Source: Achromobacter sp. UMC71
GTDB lineage: Bacteria; Pseudomonadota; Gammaproteobacteria; Burkholderiales; Burkholderiaceae_B
DNA length: 64,000 nucleotides
Assembly: GCF_014170305.1 (NCBI RefSeq)
Contig: NZ_LZZT01000047.1
Span: 62,001-126,000, forward strand
Reading direction: 5' to 3'
The notes under the pieces were generated by a model. That model did not search any database, had not been told where the DNA came from, and worked only from the letters and a program-made list of their open reading frames with translations. Below, piece by piece: positions 44,625-55,904 of the stretch (its first letter is position 1; each line of letters starts with the position of its first letter). Made by a program: the position numbers and the translations under genes.

Positions 44625-45551
44625 ATGCCCCAGATTCTAGTCAGCGAGGTCGGCCCCCGGGATGGGTTGCAGAGCATCGCCGCCGTCATGCCCACGCCCG
44701 CCAAGCTGCGCTGGATCGCCGCGCTGGCCGCGGCCGGCCTGCGCGAGATCGAAGTCGGCTCGTTCGTGCCGCCCAAGCTGCTGCCGCAGATGGCCGATGC
44801 CGCCGAAGTGGTGGCCGGCGCCCGGCGCCTGCCCGGCCTGGGGGTGGCGGCCCTGGCGCCCAACCTGCGCGGCGCCCGCGCCGCGTTCGAGGCCGGCGCG
44901 GCCAAGGTCACGCTGCCGGTGTCGGTCAGCGAGGCTCATTCCCTGGCCAATGTGCGCAAGACCCACGCGCAGATGCGCGACGAAGTGGCGGCCGTGGTGG
45001 CCCTGCGCAACGCTGAATTTCCCAGCGTGAAACTGGAAGCCGGCCTGTCCACCGCCTTCGGCTGCACCCTGGCCGGCCAAGTGCCGCAGGCCGACACGCT
45101 GCGCCTGGCCGCGGCCATGGCGCAACTGGGCGTGGACGAAGTGGGACTGTCCGACACCACCGGCTGCGCCAACCCGGCCCAGGTCAAGCGCTTGTTCAAG
45201 GCCCTGCGCGCCGAGCTGGGCGAGCGCGCCGGCGGCGCGCACTTTCACAACACGCGCGGGCAGGGCCTGGCCAACGTGGTGGCCGCGCTGGAAGCGGACG
45301 TCGATACCTTTGACGCCAGCCAGGGCGGCCTGGGCGGCTGCCCCTACGCGCCCGGCGCCACCGGCAATATCGTTACCGAAGACCTGGTATTCCTGCTCGA
45401 ATCGATGGGGCTGGACACCGGTATCGACATGGATGGCCTGTTGGCCGCGCGCGCCGCGCTGCGCGAGGGGCTGCCCGGCGAGCCGCTGTACGGCCACGTG
45501 CCCGACGCCGGCCTGCCCAAGGGCTTCACCTATGCCCGGGAGGCCGCATGA
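44625..45551 (+). CDS. Hydroxymethylglutaryl-CoA lyase-like enzyme
   Basis: A 308-residue HMG-CoA-lyase/TIM-barrel enzyme that splits a 3-hydroxy-3-methyl acyl-CoA into acetyl-CoA and a keto acid. The active-site signature EVGPRDGLQ is at residues 6-14. The metal-binding HFHNTRG is near 207, and the catalytic Cys lies in GGLGGCPYAPGATGN. The RBS AAGGAG is followed by the ATG at 44625. It overlaps the CoA-transferase by 4 bp. In such pairs the transferase makes the CoA ester and the lyase cleaves it. The true substrate could be HMG-CoA or a related citramalyl-type ester. Confidence 0.9.
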   Translation: MPQILVSEVGPRDGLQSIAAVMPTPAKLRWIAALAAAGLREIEVGSFVPPKLLPQMADAAEVVAGARRLPGLGVAALAPNLRGARAAFEAGAAKVTLPVSVSEAHSLANVRKTHAQMRDEVAAVVALRNAEFPSVKLEAGLSTAFGCTLAGQVPQADTLRLAAAMAQLGVDEVGLSDTTGCANPAQVKRLFKALRAELGERAGGAHFHNTRGQGLANVVAALEADVDTFDASQGGLGGCPYAPGATGNIVTEDLVFLLESMGLDTGIDMDGLLAARAALREGLPGEPLYGHVPDAGLPKGFTYAREAA

Positions 45552-46807
45552 ATCCGCAACCGCACGCCGCCGCCGCGCAAGCCGCCGAACCGCCTCTGCC
45601 GCTGGCCGGCATCCGGGTGGTCGAATTCACCCACATGGTCATGGGTCCCACCTGCGGCATGATGCTGGCGGACCTGGGCGCGGAGGTCATCAAGATCGAG
45701 CCGGTGCAGGGCGACAACACGCGCCGCCTGAAGGGCTCGGGCGCGGGTTTCTTCGCCATGTTCAACCGCAACAAGAAAAGCCTGCCCGTCAATCTGCAGG
45801 ACCCGCGGGGCATCGAGCTGGTGCTCAAGCTGATCGCCAGCGCCGATATCGTCAGCGAAAACTTCAAGGCCGGCACCATGGCCCGGCTGGGGCTGGACTA
45901 CGCCACGCTGTCCAAGCTGAACGAGCGGCTGATCTATGTCTCGCACAAGGGCTTTCTGCCCGGTCCTTACCAGCACCGCACCGCGCTCGATGAAGTGGTG
46001 CAGATGATGGGCGGCCTGGCCTACATGACGGGTCCCGAAGGCCGCCCCCTGCGTGCCGGCGCGGCGGTCAACGACATCATGGGCGGCATGTTCGGCGCCA
46101 TGGGCGCGATGGCCGCGCTGCTCGAACGCGCGCGCACCGGCCGCGGTCAGGAGGTGCAAAGCGCGCTGTTCGAGAACAATGTTTTCCTGGTCGGCCATCA
46201 CATGATGCAGTACGCGGTCACCGGCAAGCCGGCCGCCCCCATGCCCAGCCGCATCTCGGCCTGGGCCGTGTACGACGTCTTCACCGTCAAGGACGGCGAG
46301 CAGATCTTCCTGGCGGTGGTGTCCGATACGCAATGGAAGCTGTTCTGCGACGCATTCGGCTTTGCCGACCTGGCCGCGGACGCGCGCCTGGCGGGCAACA
46401 ACGACCGCGTCGAGGCCCGCGCGTGGCTCATGCCGATGCTGCGCGAACGCATGGCGCAGCTGCCCGCCGCCGGCATCGCCGCCCGCTTCGAGGCCCAGGG
46501 CCTGCCATACGCGCCCATCGCCAAACCGCAAGACCTGTTCGACGACCCGCACCTGGCCGCCACCGGCGGCCTGGCGGACATCACCTTGCCGCAAGACGGG
46601 GCGGACAGCGGTGCGGCCACCGGCGGGCAGGGCGTGCACGCCAAGGTGCCGCTGTTGCCCATCACGCTGGGCGGCCGCCGTCCGGGCGTGCGTACCGATC
46701 CGCCGGCATTGGGCGCGCAGGGCGCCCAGTTGCTGGAAACCCTGGGGCTGAGCGCGACGCAGATCGCGGCCCTGACCGAAGCAGGCGTCGTAGGGCCTGT
46801 GAACTGA
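45548..46807 (+). CDS. CaiB/BaiF class III CoA-transferase
   Basis: A 419-residue family III CoA-transferase. It shows the family start LAGIRVVEFTHMVMGPTCGMMLADLGAEVIKIEP and the fold patterns LPVNLQDPRGIELVLKLIASADIVSENF. The catalytic Asp lies in AAVNDIMGGMFGAMGAM. It transfers CoA, typically from succinyl-CoA, to a carboxylic acid. It is translationally coupled to the lyase upstream and lies 47 bp before the Bug gene, so uptake, activation and cleavage of one acid are encoded together. Confidence 0.92.
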   Translation: MNPQPHAAAAQAAEPPLPLAGIRVVEFTHMVMGPTCGMMLADLGAEVIKIEPVQGDNTRRLKGSGAGFFAMFNRNKKSLPVNLQDPRGIELVLKLIASADIVSENFKAGTMARLGLDYATLSKLNERLIYVSHKGFLPGPYQHRTALDEVVQMMGGLAYMTGPEGRPLRAGAAVNDIMGGMFGAMGAMAALLERARTGRGQEVQSALFENNVFLVGHHMMQYAVTGKPAAPMPSRISAWAVYDVFTVKDGEQIFLAVVSDTQWKLFCDAFGFADLAADARLAGNNDRVEARAWLMPMLRERMAQLPAAGIAARFEAQGLPYAPIAKPQDLFDDPHLAATGGLADITLPQDGADSGAATGGQGVHAKVPLLPITLGGRRPGVRTDPPALGAQGAQLLETLGLSATQIAALTEAGVVGPVN

Positions 46808-46854
46808 CCGCGCGCGCCCCGGGCGCAACGATGAATATCTCTGGAGACAACCGC

Positions 46855-47856
46855 ATGAACCCCTTCCCGCGCCTTCTTCCGCGCTGCCTCGCCGCGGCCG
46901 CAACGGCCGTCGTCGCCGTCGCCACCCTGGCCGCCGCCACGCCGGCCGCTGCCGCCTTTCCCGAACGGCCTATCAACCTGGTTGTGCCCATGCCCCCGGG
47001 CGGCGGCACCGACGTCGTCAGCCGCCTGCTTGCCGAGCGCCTGGGCCTGGCCACCGGCTGGAGCCTGGTGGTGCAGAACAAGCCCGGCGCCACCGGCAAC
47101 ATCGGCATGGACTATGTGGCCCGCGCCCAGCCCGACGGCTACACCGTTGGCATGGGCCAGGCCGCCAACCTGGCGATCAACCCCGCGCTCTACCCGAAGA
47201 TGCCCTTCGACCCGAAAAAGGACTTCACCCTGGTCGGCCTGATCGCCGCCCAGCCCGTGGTCCTGGTCGTGCGTGCCGACTCGCCGTACAAGACCCTGGC
47301 CGACCTGATCGCCGACGCCAAGCAAAAACCCGCCTCGTCCCTGCGCCTGGCCTCCGCCGGCAACGGCACCATCGGCCACATGTCCGGCGTCATGCTCGCC
47401 CGCCGCGCCGGCATCGAATTCCTGCACGTCCCCTACAAGGGCGCCGGCCCCGCCGTCACCGATCTCGTCGGCGGCCAGACCGACCTCTACTTCATCACCC
47501 CTCAAACCGCCTTCCCGCTGCTCGCCGCCCACAAACTGCGCGCCCTGGCCGTCACCTCCAACGCCCGCCTGGCCGCCTTGCCTGACGTCCCCACCGTCGC
47601 CGAATCCGGCTACCCCGGCTTCGAAGCCTCCGCCTGGACCGGCCTGGTCGGCCCCGCCAACATGCCCCCCGACCTCGTTGCCCAACTCAACGCCCGCATA
47701 CAGACCGTCCTGAAAGACCCCGACCTGATCAAACGCCTCGAAGCCGAAGGCAGCCAACCCCTGGGCGGCACCCCCGCCGACTTCGACGCCTACATGAAAT
47801 CCGAAACCGCCAAATGGGCCGACGTCGTCAAGGCCGCGAATATCAAGATGGACTGA
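46855..47856 (+). CDS. Bug-family tripartite tricarboxylate transporter receptor
   Basis: A 333-residue periplasmic receptor. The signal peptide is Ala-rich (residues 1-34, cleaved after AAA). The mature start FPERPINLVVPMPPGGGTD and PGATGNIGMDYVARAQPDGYT are typical of Bug proteins. These bind small organic acids for TTT carriers; no tctAB membrane genes are nearby, as is usual for the many orphan Bug genes of Bordetella-like bacteria. ATG 46855 has GGAGA eight bases upstream. The ligand is probably the acid handled by the lyase pathway. Confidence 0.92.
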   Translation: MNPFPRLLPRCLAAAATAVVAVATLAAATPAAAAFPERPINLVVPMPPGGGTDVVSRLLAERLGLATGWSLVVQNKPGATGNIGMDYVARAQPDGYTVGMGQAANLAINPALYPKMPFDPKKDFTLVGLIAAQPVVLVVRADSPYKTLADLIADAKQKPASSLRLASAGNGTIGHMSGVMLARRAGIEFLHVPYKGAGPAVTDLVGGQTDLYFITPQTAFPLLAAHKLRALAVTSNARLAALPDVPTVAESGYPGFEASAWTGLVGPANMPPDLVAQLNARIQTVLKDPDLIKRLEAEGSQPLGGTPADFDAYMKSETAKWADVVKAANIKMD

Positions 47857-48028
47857 GCGGGCAGGGAGTCCACCGCAAGCGCAGCGCACGCCCTTTCGAC
47901 GAACCGCAGTGCGTAAGCCCCGGCAGGGCCGCCCGCGCGGCCCTGCCCAAACCAAACCCCCAGGCCGCGCCCGTCGCACGCTGCGACTCCCCGGCCCCCA
48001 GTCCACCCATAAAAAAAACGCCCCATAA

Positions 48029-48080
48029 TGAACTGACCCCCGAAAGTTGGACGTAGATCCAACCTTCGGGGGTCAGCTCA
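48029..48080. repeat. Near-perfect 23-bp inverted repeat, bidirectional terminator or IS-end relic
   Basis: 48029-48051 (starting TGAACTGACCCCCGAA) is mirrored by 48058-48080 with two mismatches and a 6-base loop. It lies between the converging Bug and glnS genes, so it can terminate both. The sequence TGACCCCCGAAAGTTGGA resembles terminal inverted repeats of IS3-family elements, which suggests two juxtaposed ends with no transposase between them. It is preceded by an A-run (48011-48018). Confidence 0.6.
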
Positions 48081-48118
48081 TAAAGAGGCGCCTTTCTCAA
48101 AAAAATCCAGGCAGCGAT

Positions 48119-49885
<1,767 letters not shown>

Positions 49886-50022
49886 TCTTGAAAGAATAGG
49901 AAAAAGCAGCGACAAAGCGTCAATTTTGCCACGTTCCCGGGACGGGCCCTTTTCCGGGGCTGCGCAAGCGGTTTCAAAGTGTCCCCCATCGTCATGTAAC
50001 TGGCTCTACACTACGGCCCATC

Positions 50023-51366
50023 ATGGATATTTCCACCCTATCTTTGGCCCGTGCGCAATTCGTGGCCAGCCTGAGCTTCCTGGCATTGTTCCTTGCCGTG
50101 GCCCTGGCGCTTGCCTGGGTCCTGCTGTTCTTCAAGATCCGCGCCCGCGTGTCCGGTCAGGGCGGCTGGACGGCCGCCTACCGCTTCTGGGTCCGCATTT
50201 TCGCGCTGTCCTTCGTGCTGACCCTGGCGGCCTGCGTGCCGGTGCTGATCCAGATCGGCAGCCTGTGGGCCGGCCTGATGGACAAGATCGGCAATATCGC
50301 GGGGCCGCTGCTGGGCTACGGCATCCTGTCCGTCTTCATCCTCAAGTCGTGTTTCCTGGGCGTCATGCTGTTCGGCCAGCGCCGCGTGTCCGACGGCGCC
50401 CACACCCTGGCGGTGCTGATGGTGGCGGTGGGCCAGCTGGTGGCGCTGTTCTGGGTGCTGGCCCTGCAATCCTGGATGCAGACGCCCGACGGTGCCGTGC
50501 TGGTCGATGGCCGCTACCAGGTCTACGACTGGGTGGCAGTGGTGCTCAACCCCTCTGTCGGCTGGCGCATGGCCGTGGTGGTGGTGGGCTCGGCGCTGGC
50601 CGCCGCCTTCCTGATGATGGGCGTGACCGCGATGCAGGCGCTGCGCCGCCCGCTGGACGACGGTGAACGCTGCACCTTCAAGACCGGCCTGGCCATCGCC
50701 GCGCTGGCCGCCGTGTTGCAGATACCCGTGGCTACGGGCGCCGGGCAGATGGTGGCTCAATACCAGCCCGCCAAGGCCGCCGCGGCGGCCGGCTACTGGG
50801 AAAGCGGCGCCGAGCCGCGCCTGGTGGTGTTCGGCTGGCCGGACGCCCGCGCCCACACCAACGTGGGCGACTGGACCTGGCGCAACGCCGGTGGCATGTG
50901 GCTGCACCGCAATGAAGACGGCACCTACCAGGGGCTGGACAAGTATTCCGGCATGCTGCCGCCGGTGGCGCTGACCTTCTGGTCGCTGCGGGTGGCGGCC
51001 GGGCTGGGCCTGTTGATGCTGGCCGTATCCTGGATCACCTTCCTGTGGACCTGGCGCCGCGGCCTGGACGTGGCCGTTCTGCCGCCCTGGTGGCAGCGCG
51101 TGCTGTGCGGCATGATGTTCTCCGGCGGCATCGCCGTCGTGGCCGGCTGGTGGGTGTCCATCATCGGCCTGCAGCCCTTTGCCGTGAACGGCACCGTCAC
51201 GCAATCCGAAATCCTGGGCGCCGTGTCCTCCAGCACCGTGCTCTATGGCTTGCTGGGCTACGGCTTGCTGTATGCGTTGCTGCTGGCGGCCTTTGCCGGC
51301 ATGTTGTTCCACGCGGCGCGCTACGGCGTGGTGCCGGTGCGCAAACTGAGCGGGGGTACGCCATGA
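50023..51366 (+). CDS. Cytochrome bd-like subunit I (CydA homologue) lacking canonical heme ligands
   Basis: A 447-residue membrane protein with about nine hydrophobic segments that aligns well with CydA (ARAQF, LKSCFLGVMLFG, VALFWVLALQSWMQTP, SLRVAAGLGLLML, GLQPF). Against E. coli CydA as I recall it, the b595 ligand His19 is L20, the b558 ligands His186 and Met393 are V186-187 and A325, and Glu107 is K108. GRQPW reads GLQPF. The only His residues are at 127, 278, 295 and 430. It is shorter than E. coli CydA (522), as in short-Q-loop forms. It is intact and coupled by 4 bp to a CydB-like gene. Whether it binds heme or reduces oxygen is doubtful. Confidence 0.85.
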   Translation: MDISTLSLARAQFVASLSFLALFLAVALALAWVLLFFKIRARVSGQGGWTAAYRFWVRIFALSFVLTLAACVPVLIQIGSLWAGLMDKIGNIAGPLLGYGILSVFILKSCFLGVMLFGQRRVSDGAHTLAVLMVAVGQLVALFWVLALQSWMQTPDGAVLVDGRYQVYDWVAVVLNPSVGWRMAVVVVGSALAAAFLMMGVTAMQALRRPLDDGERCTFKTGLAIAALAAVLQIPVATGAGQMVAQYQPAKAAAAAGYWESGAEPRLVVFGWPDARAHTNVGDWTWRNAGGMWLHRNEDGTYQGLDKYSGMLPPVALTFWSLRVAAGLGLLMLAVSWITFLWTWRRGLDVAVLPPWWQRVLCGMMFSGGIAVVAGWWVSIIGLQPFAVNGTVTQSEILGAVSSSTVLYGLLGYGLLYALLLAAFAGMLFHAARYGVVPVRKLSGGTP

Positions 51367-52418
51367 TCGCGATGCTGGCCGCCTCGCAAGGGCTCAGCCC
51401 CGAGGATCCTTCCTTCTGGATGCCGCTGGCGTTCATGGGCCTGCTGTTCGTCGTCATCGCCGCCGGCATGGTGCTCGACGGTTTCGACCTGGGCGTGGGC
51501 ATTCTGCTGCAACTGGCGCCCGAGCAAGAGCGTGGCCGCATGATGAGCCTGCTCAGCCCCTGGCGCGACGCCAACGAGTTCTGGCTGTTGCTGGGCATGG
51601 GCCTGTTCGCGTCGGCGTTTCCCTTTGCCTGGGGCGCGGTGCTGGGCAAGCTTTATGGGCCGCTCACCTTCATGGTGCTGGGCGTGATGCTGCGCAGCGT
51701 GGCGTTCGAATTCCGCATCCGCGCCCGCAACGAGGCCAAGCCGCGCTGGATCTTCGGTTTCTGGGCCGGGTCGCTCATGACCGCGTTCGGCCAGGGCATG
51801 CTGCTGGGCCGCATCGCCACGGGTTACCAGTCCGATGCGGGCTACGGCTGGTTCGCCTTGTTCGTGGGCCTGTGCGCTGTGGCTGCCTACGTGCTGCTGG
51901 GCGCGTCGTGGCTGGTGATGCGCGTCGACGGCGACCTGCAACGCCGCGCCGCCAACTGGGCGCGCCACGCGATCCGCTGGACCGCCGTCGGCATGGTCGC
52001 CATCGCGGTCACGCTGGGGCTGGCCAACGCCGGCATCTTCTATAAATGGAGCAACATCGCCCACCTGAGCCTGGCGGCCACGGTCTGGGTGCTGATGCTG
52101 GCCGGTTTCGTCGCGGCCGAAATGCTGCTGGCCCGCCTGCCGGGCCGCGCCGACCGCTTCAACTGGCTGCCCTTCGTGCTGTGCGTGGCGCTGTTCCTGC
52201 TGATGCTCAGCGGCCTGGCCTACAGTCTGTTCCCCTACCTGATCCTGGATGACATGACCCTGTGGGACGGCGCCGGCGCGCTGGGCTCGATGCGGTTGGT
52301 GATGGCGGGCGCGGTGGTGGGCATTCCGGTGGTGCTGGTGTTCAACATCCTGGCCTACCGCTCGGTGTTCGGCAAAGAGCGCGCGCCGGTACCGCTGCTG
52401 CCGCCGCCGTCGCCCTGA
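51363..52418 (+). CDS. Cytochrome bd-like subunit II (CydB homologue)
   Basis: A 351-residue membrane protein of the CydB family with about eight to nine hydrophobic segments. The N-terminal motif AAGMVLDGFDLGVGILL retains the conserved Asp, and DANEFWLLLGMGLFASAFPFAWGAVL matches the family's WDGNEVWL region. It overlaps the CydA-like gene by four bases. No third small subunit (CydX) or cydCD genes lie nearby, and I saw no FNR/ANR box in the 137 bp upstream of the pair. It likely forms a heterodimer with the divergent subunit I. Confidence 0.88.
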   Translation: MIAMLAASQGLSPEDPSFWMPLAFMGLLFVVIAAGMVLDGFDLGVGILLQLAPEQERGRMMSLLSPWRDANEFWLLLGMGLFASAFPFAWGAVLGKLYGPLTFMVLGVMLRSVAFEFRIRARNEAKPRWIFGFWAGSLMTAFGQGMLLGRIATGYQSDAGYGWFALFVGLCAVAAYVLLGASWLVMRVDGDLQRRAANWARHAIRWTAVGMVAIAVTLGLANAGIFYKWSNIAHLSLAATVWVLMLAGFVAAEMLLARLPGRADRFNWLPFVLCVALFLLMLSGLAYSLFPYLILDDMTLWDGAGALGSMRLVMAGAVVGIPVVLVFNILAYRSVFGKERAPVPLLPPPSP

Positions 52419-52471
52419 CGGCGGGCGCCGCCTGGGCCGGGCAATCCCGGTCTGGCGTCAGGCCAGCAGCC

Positions 52472-54301
52472 TTACAGCACCGGCCGCGCTACCCGTTGCA
52501 GGATTTCTTCGCCGTAGGCTTCCAGCTTGCGCGCGCCCACGCCGCTGATGTGGCTCAGGGCGTCCATCGATTCCGGTTGGGCTAATGCGATTTCCCGCAG
52601 CGTGGCGTCATGGAAAATGACATAAGCGGGCACGCCGTGGCTCTTGGCGACTTCGCCGCGCCAGGCGCGCAGCGCCTCGAACACCGGTTGCAGCTCGGCC
52701 GGCAGGTCCACAGCGGCCGCCTTGGTCCGGGTGCCGCCGCTCTTGCTGGAACGGGCCTTCTTTTCGGATTCGCGCCGCAGCATCAGCTGGCGTTCGCCCT
52801 TGAGCACCGCGCGGCTGCCTTCCGTCAGGGCCAGGGTGCCGAAACCTTCGCTGTCCACCGTCAGCAGGCCCTGCGCCAGCAACTGGCGCAGCACGCCGCG
52901 CCAGGCGGTGTCGCTCAGGTCTTCGCCCACGCCGAACACGCTTAGCGTTTCGTGGCCGTGCTGCCGGGTGCGGTCGGTGACCTTGCCGCGCAGGATGTCG
53001 ATGATGTGGCCGGCGCCGTAGCGCTGGCCGCGTTCTTTCCAGAGCCGGTACACGGCCGACAGCACCTTTTGCGCGGCCACGGTGCCGTCCCAGGCCTGGG
53101 GCGGATCCAGGCAGACGTCGCAGTTGCCGCAGGCGGTGATCTGCTGGCCGAAGTACGCCAGCAGCCGCACGCGCCGGCATTCCACCGTTTCGCACAGGCC
53201 CAGCATGGCATCGAGCTGCTGGCCCAGCCGGCGGCGATAGGATTCGTCGCCGGGGGACTCGTCGATCATGCGGCGCTGCTGCACCACGTCTTGCAGGCCG
53301 TAGGCCAGCCAGGCCGTGGCGGGCAGGCCGTCGCGGCCGGCGCGGCCGGTTTCCTGGTAGTAGCCCTCGACCGACTTGGGCAGGTCGATGTGGGCCACGA
53401 AGCGCACGTCGGGCTTGTCGATGCCCATGCCGAACGCAATGGTGGCCACCATCACCACGCCGTCTTCACGCAGAAAACGCGATTGATTGGCGGCGCGCAC
53501 CTGGGCGCTCAGCCCGGCGTGATAAGGCATCGCGTCGATGCCCTGGTTGCACAGGAATTCGGCGGTTTCCTCGACCCGCGCCCGCGACAGGGCGTAGACC
53601 ACGCCGGATTCGCCCTCGTGCTCGGTGCGGATCATGTCCAGCAACTGCTTGCGCACCTCGTTCTTTTCGACGATGCGGTAGCGGATATTGGGGCGGTCGA
53701 AACTGGAAACGAAGTGATGCGCGTCGTTCAGCGACAGGCGCTGGGCGATCTCGTTGCGGGTTTCGGCGGTGGCGGTGGCGGTGAGCGCGATGCGCGGCAC
53801 GTCGGGCCAGCGCTCGTGCAGCATCGACAGGCCCAGGTATTCCGGCCGGAAGTCGTGACCCCACTGGGACACGCAGTGGGCTTCGTCGATGGCGAAGAGA
53901 GCGACCCGGCCGCGCTCCAGCAATTGCAGGCAGCGGTCGGTCAGCAGGCGTTCGGGGGCGACATAAAGCATGTCCAGTTCGCCCGCCACGAAGGCTTCCT
54001 CGACATCGCGGGCCACGCGCCATTCCTGGGTTGAATTCAGGAACGCGGCGCGCACGCCCAGTTCGGTCAGGGCGTCGACCTGGTCCTGCATCAGCGCGAT
54101 CAGCGGAGACACGATGATGCCGGTGCCTTCGCGCACCAGGGACGGGATCTGATAACAGAGCGATTTGCCGCCGCCGGTGGGCATCAGGACCAGCGCGTCG
54201 CCGCCGTCGATGACCTGCTGGACAATGGCTTCTTGGTCGCCGCGGAAGGATTCGTAACCGAAAACGCGCTGCAGAACACCTAGGGCGCGCGCGTCAGACA
54301 T
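52472..54301 (-). CDS. recQ: ATP-dependent DNA helicase RecQ
   Basis: A 609-residue RecQ. Walker A is [15 protein letters not shown], the DExH box is [19 protein letters not shown], and motif VI is [12 protein letters not shown]. The RecQ zinc-binding region holds Cys residues in [10 protein letters not shown] and CGNCDVC. A winged helix and the C-terminal HRDC domain ([25 protein letters not shown]) follow. It unwinds recombination intermediates and stalled forks. Domain set and length match E. coli RecQ. Confidence 0.96.
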   Translation of the reverse strand: MSDARALGVLQRVFGYESFRGDQEAIVQQVIDGGDALVLMPTGGGKSLCYQIPSLVREGTGIIVSPLIALMQDQVDALTELGVRAAFLNSTQEWRVARDVEEAFVAGELDMLYVAPERLLTDRCLQLLERGRVALFAIDEAHCVSQWGHDFRPEYLGLSMLHERWPDVPRIALTATATAETRNEIAQRLSLNDAHHFVSSFDRPNIRYRIVEKNEVRKQLLDMIRTEHEGESGVVYALSRARVEETAEFLCNQGIDAMPYHAGLSAQVRAANQSRFLREDGVVMVATIAFGMGIDKPDVRFVAHIDLPKSVEGYYQETGRAGRDGLPATAWLAYGLQDVVQQRRMIDESPGDESYRRRLGQQLDAMLGLCETVECRRVRLLAYFGQQITACGNCDVCLDPPQAWDGTVAAQKVLSAVYRLWKERGQRYGAGHIIDILRGKVTDRTRQHGHETLSVFGVGEDLSDTAWRGVLRQLLAQGLLTVDSEGFGTLALTEGSRAVLKGERQLMLRRESEKKARSSKSGGTRTKAAAVDLPAELQPVFEALRAWRGEVAKSHGVPAYVIFHDATLREIALAQPESMDALSHISGVGARKLEAYGEEILQRVARPVL

Positions 54302-54394
54302 GGGGGTAGGCCGTGAGCATCATGCCGGGGATTTTAAGCCGCAAATCCGGACGCCCGGGCGTAGCTGGATATTTCCGTCCGCCCGGCGGGCCGG

Positions 54395-55693
54395 TTACCA
54401 GCTGAGCCAGGTGCCGCGCATGAACGTATCCACCGGCATGCTGAGGTTGGCCCGCCACTCGTAATTGCCGGAAATGATGTCGCGATCGGCCCCCACCGCC
54501 AGCTTGACCTTGGGCGCCACGAACATGCTGTGGGTCAGCCCCACGCGTTGCTCGGCCAGCGCCGAGCCCTCGTGCAGCCCCGAATAGGTGCCGCTGAGCG
54601 TGCCCCAGCCGGTGATCGGCACGCCGGCCGACAGGGTGTTGCGGGTTTGCGGGGCCGCGGCTACGCCGCCGGTATAACTGGACAGGTCGCCAAAGCCGGC
54701 CCCGATCTGCTCGTTGGTGTAGCCCAGGTTGACCGCATCGGCCACGTCGACGTTGTAGCCGAAGCGGTAGCGCCAGGCGCTGGCGGCATCGAACGAGCTC
54801 TGGGTGGCGCCGGCCTGGAAGGTGCCGTAGCTGCCGGCGGCATAGGTGGTGCCCATGCCGCGGGTGGTCAGGGACGGGGCGCTTTGCATCTGGCCTTCCA
54901 GTGTCAGCGCGGGCGTCAGCCCATAGCGCACGGTGCCGGTGCCCACGGACGCGCCGTAGTCCACCGCCCCGGACGTGGCGCCCGGATCCATGCGGTTCAG
55001 CTTGCCCAGCGACGACGAATAGCCGAAGCTGCCTTCGGGCAGGGTGGCGCCTGACCCTTGCCAGTTGGAGATCTGCAGCCCGCCCACCGGCGCGCTGCTG
55101 CCCCAGGCGGGGGCATTGGCGCTGATGTTGCCCACCGCGACGGTCGGGCCCGAGGTGTTGCGGTAGACCCAGTTGCGGTCGCCGCCGTAGCGCAGGCCGT
55201 CTTGCCCGCTGACCGAGGCGAACCAAGGGCGGCTGGGCCGCGACACGCCGGACATCACCACCACGGGCGCCCGGGGGATGTCCCCGCTTTCCAGGCCCAG
55301 CGCGTATTCAGGAAAATCGGGGGCGGCGGCCTCGGCGGGGGCGCAACCCAGTGCGCCGTCGCTGCTGCCAGAGAGCGTCGAGCCTGTCCCCGGTATCACG
55401 TCCGCATCGGACGCGGTCCCGGCGACGCTGGTGTCCAGGGCGGGCTCGGCCGATTGCAGATCGCAAGGCGAGGGATCCAGCGGCACTGCCCGCGATTCGA
55501 TCGATGGCGCCGGCCGCACCGGTACCGGCTGTACCGGCGACAGGACGCCGATGCCGCGGGCCACGTAGGCGGGGACGGGTGTCGGAGAGGAGGCAGCGGA
55601 TGGGCCGCCGAACGCCGGGGTCAACGGGCAGGCCAAGCCAGCCGTGAACGCCGCGTGCAACAGCCGTCTGCGCCAGAATGCAGGGGCGACCAT
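54395..55693 (-). CDS. Outer-membrane beta-barrel protein, usher-barrel-like
   Basis: A 432-residue exported protein. After an N-terminal signal-like segment (residues 8-29), there is a low-complexity Pro/Ser/Ala region (30-130) and then alternating amphipathic strands rich in Gly, Tyr and Ser (GNISANAPAWGSS, TGTVRYGLTPALTLEGQMQSAPS, RYRFGYNVDVADAVNLGYTNEQIG). It ends with FMRGTWLSW, a terminal-aromatic barrel signature. The strands recall the FimD/PapC usher barrel, but it is about half the usual usher length with no plug or NTD/CTD, and no chaperone or pilin genes are near. It is divergent from the ompR-like gene, so osmotic or envelope regulation is plausible. Confidence 0.62.
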   Translation of the reverse strand: MVAPAFWRRRLLHAAFTAGLACPLTPAFGGPSAASSPTPVPAYVARGIGVLSPVQPVPVRPAPSIESRAVPLDPSPCDLQSAEPALDTSVAGTASDADVIPGTGSTLSGSSDGALGCAPAEAAAPDFPEYALGLESGDIPRAPVVVMSGVSRPSRPWFASVSGQDGLRYGGDRNWVYRNTSGPTVAVGNISANAPAWGSSAPVGGLQISNWQGSGATLPEGSFGYSSSLGKLNRMDPGATSGAVDYGASVGTGTVRYGLTPALTLEGQMQSAPSLTTRGMGTTYAAGSYGTFQAGATQSSFDAASAWRYRFGYNVDVADAVNLGYTNEQIGAGFGDLSSYTGGVAAAPQTRNTLSAGVPITGWGTLSGTYSGLHEGSALAEQRVGLTHSMFVAPKVKLAVGADRDIISGNYEWRANLSMPVDTFMRGTWLSW

Positions 55694-55904
55694 AACGACA
55701 GTGTAGAAAGGGGACGCTGCCGCATCTGTAAACGATCTTTAGTAAACCGGACCAGGGACTGCGGACAGTGGGACTATTTTAGGGCCAGTTGCGGCGGACC
55801 TGCCACGCTTGCTCGAATTGGCCGCCAACGGCGGCAAACATCGTGCAACAGGTATATTTCAGATGATTTCCTGCCCCTTGCTCCGGAAGGCGGACGGCTC
55901 CACT

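Noticed and set aside
47857..48028. Short ORFs between the Bug gene and glnS
   Set aside because: Arise from the palindrome and poly-A region; no RBS or conserved composition.
49886..50022. FNR/ANR-type box upstream of the cytochrome bd-like pair
   Set aside because: No TTGAT-N4-ATCAA-like sequence was found, so oxygen control is not claimed.
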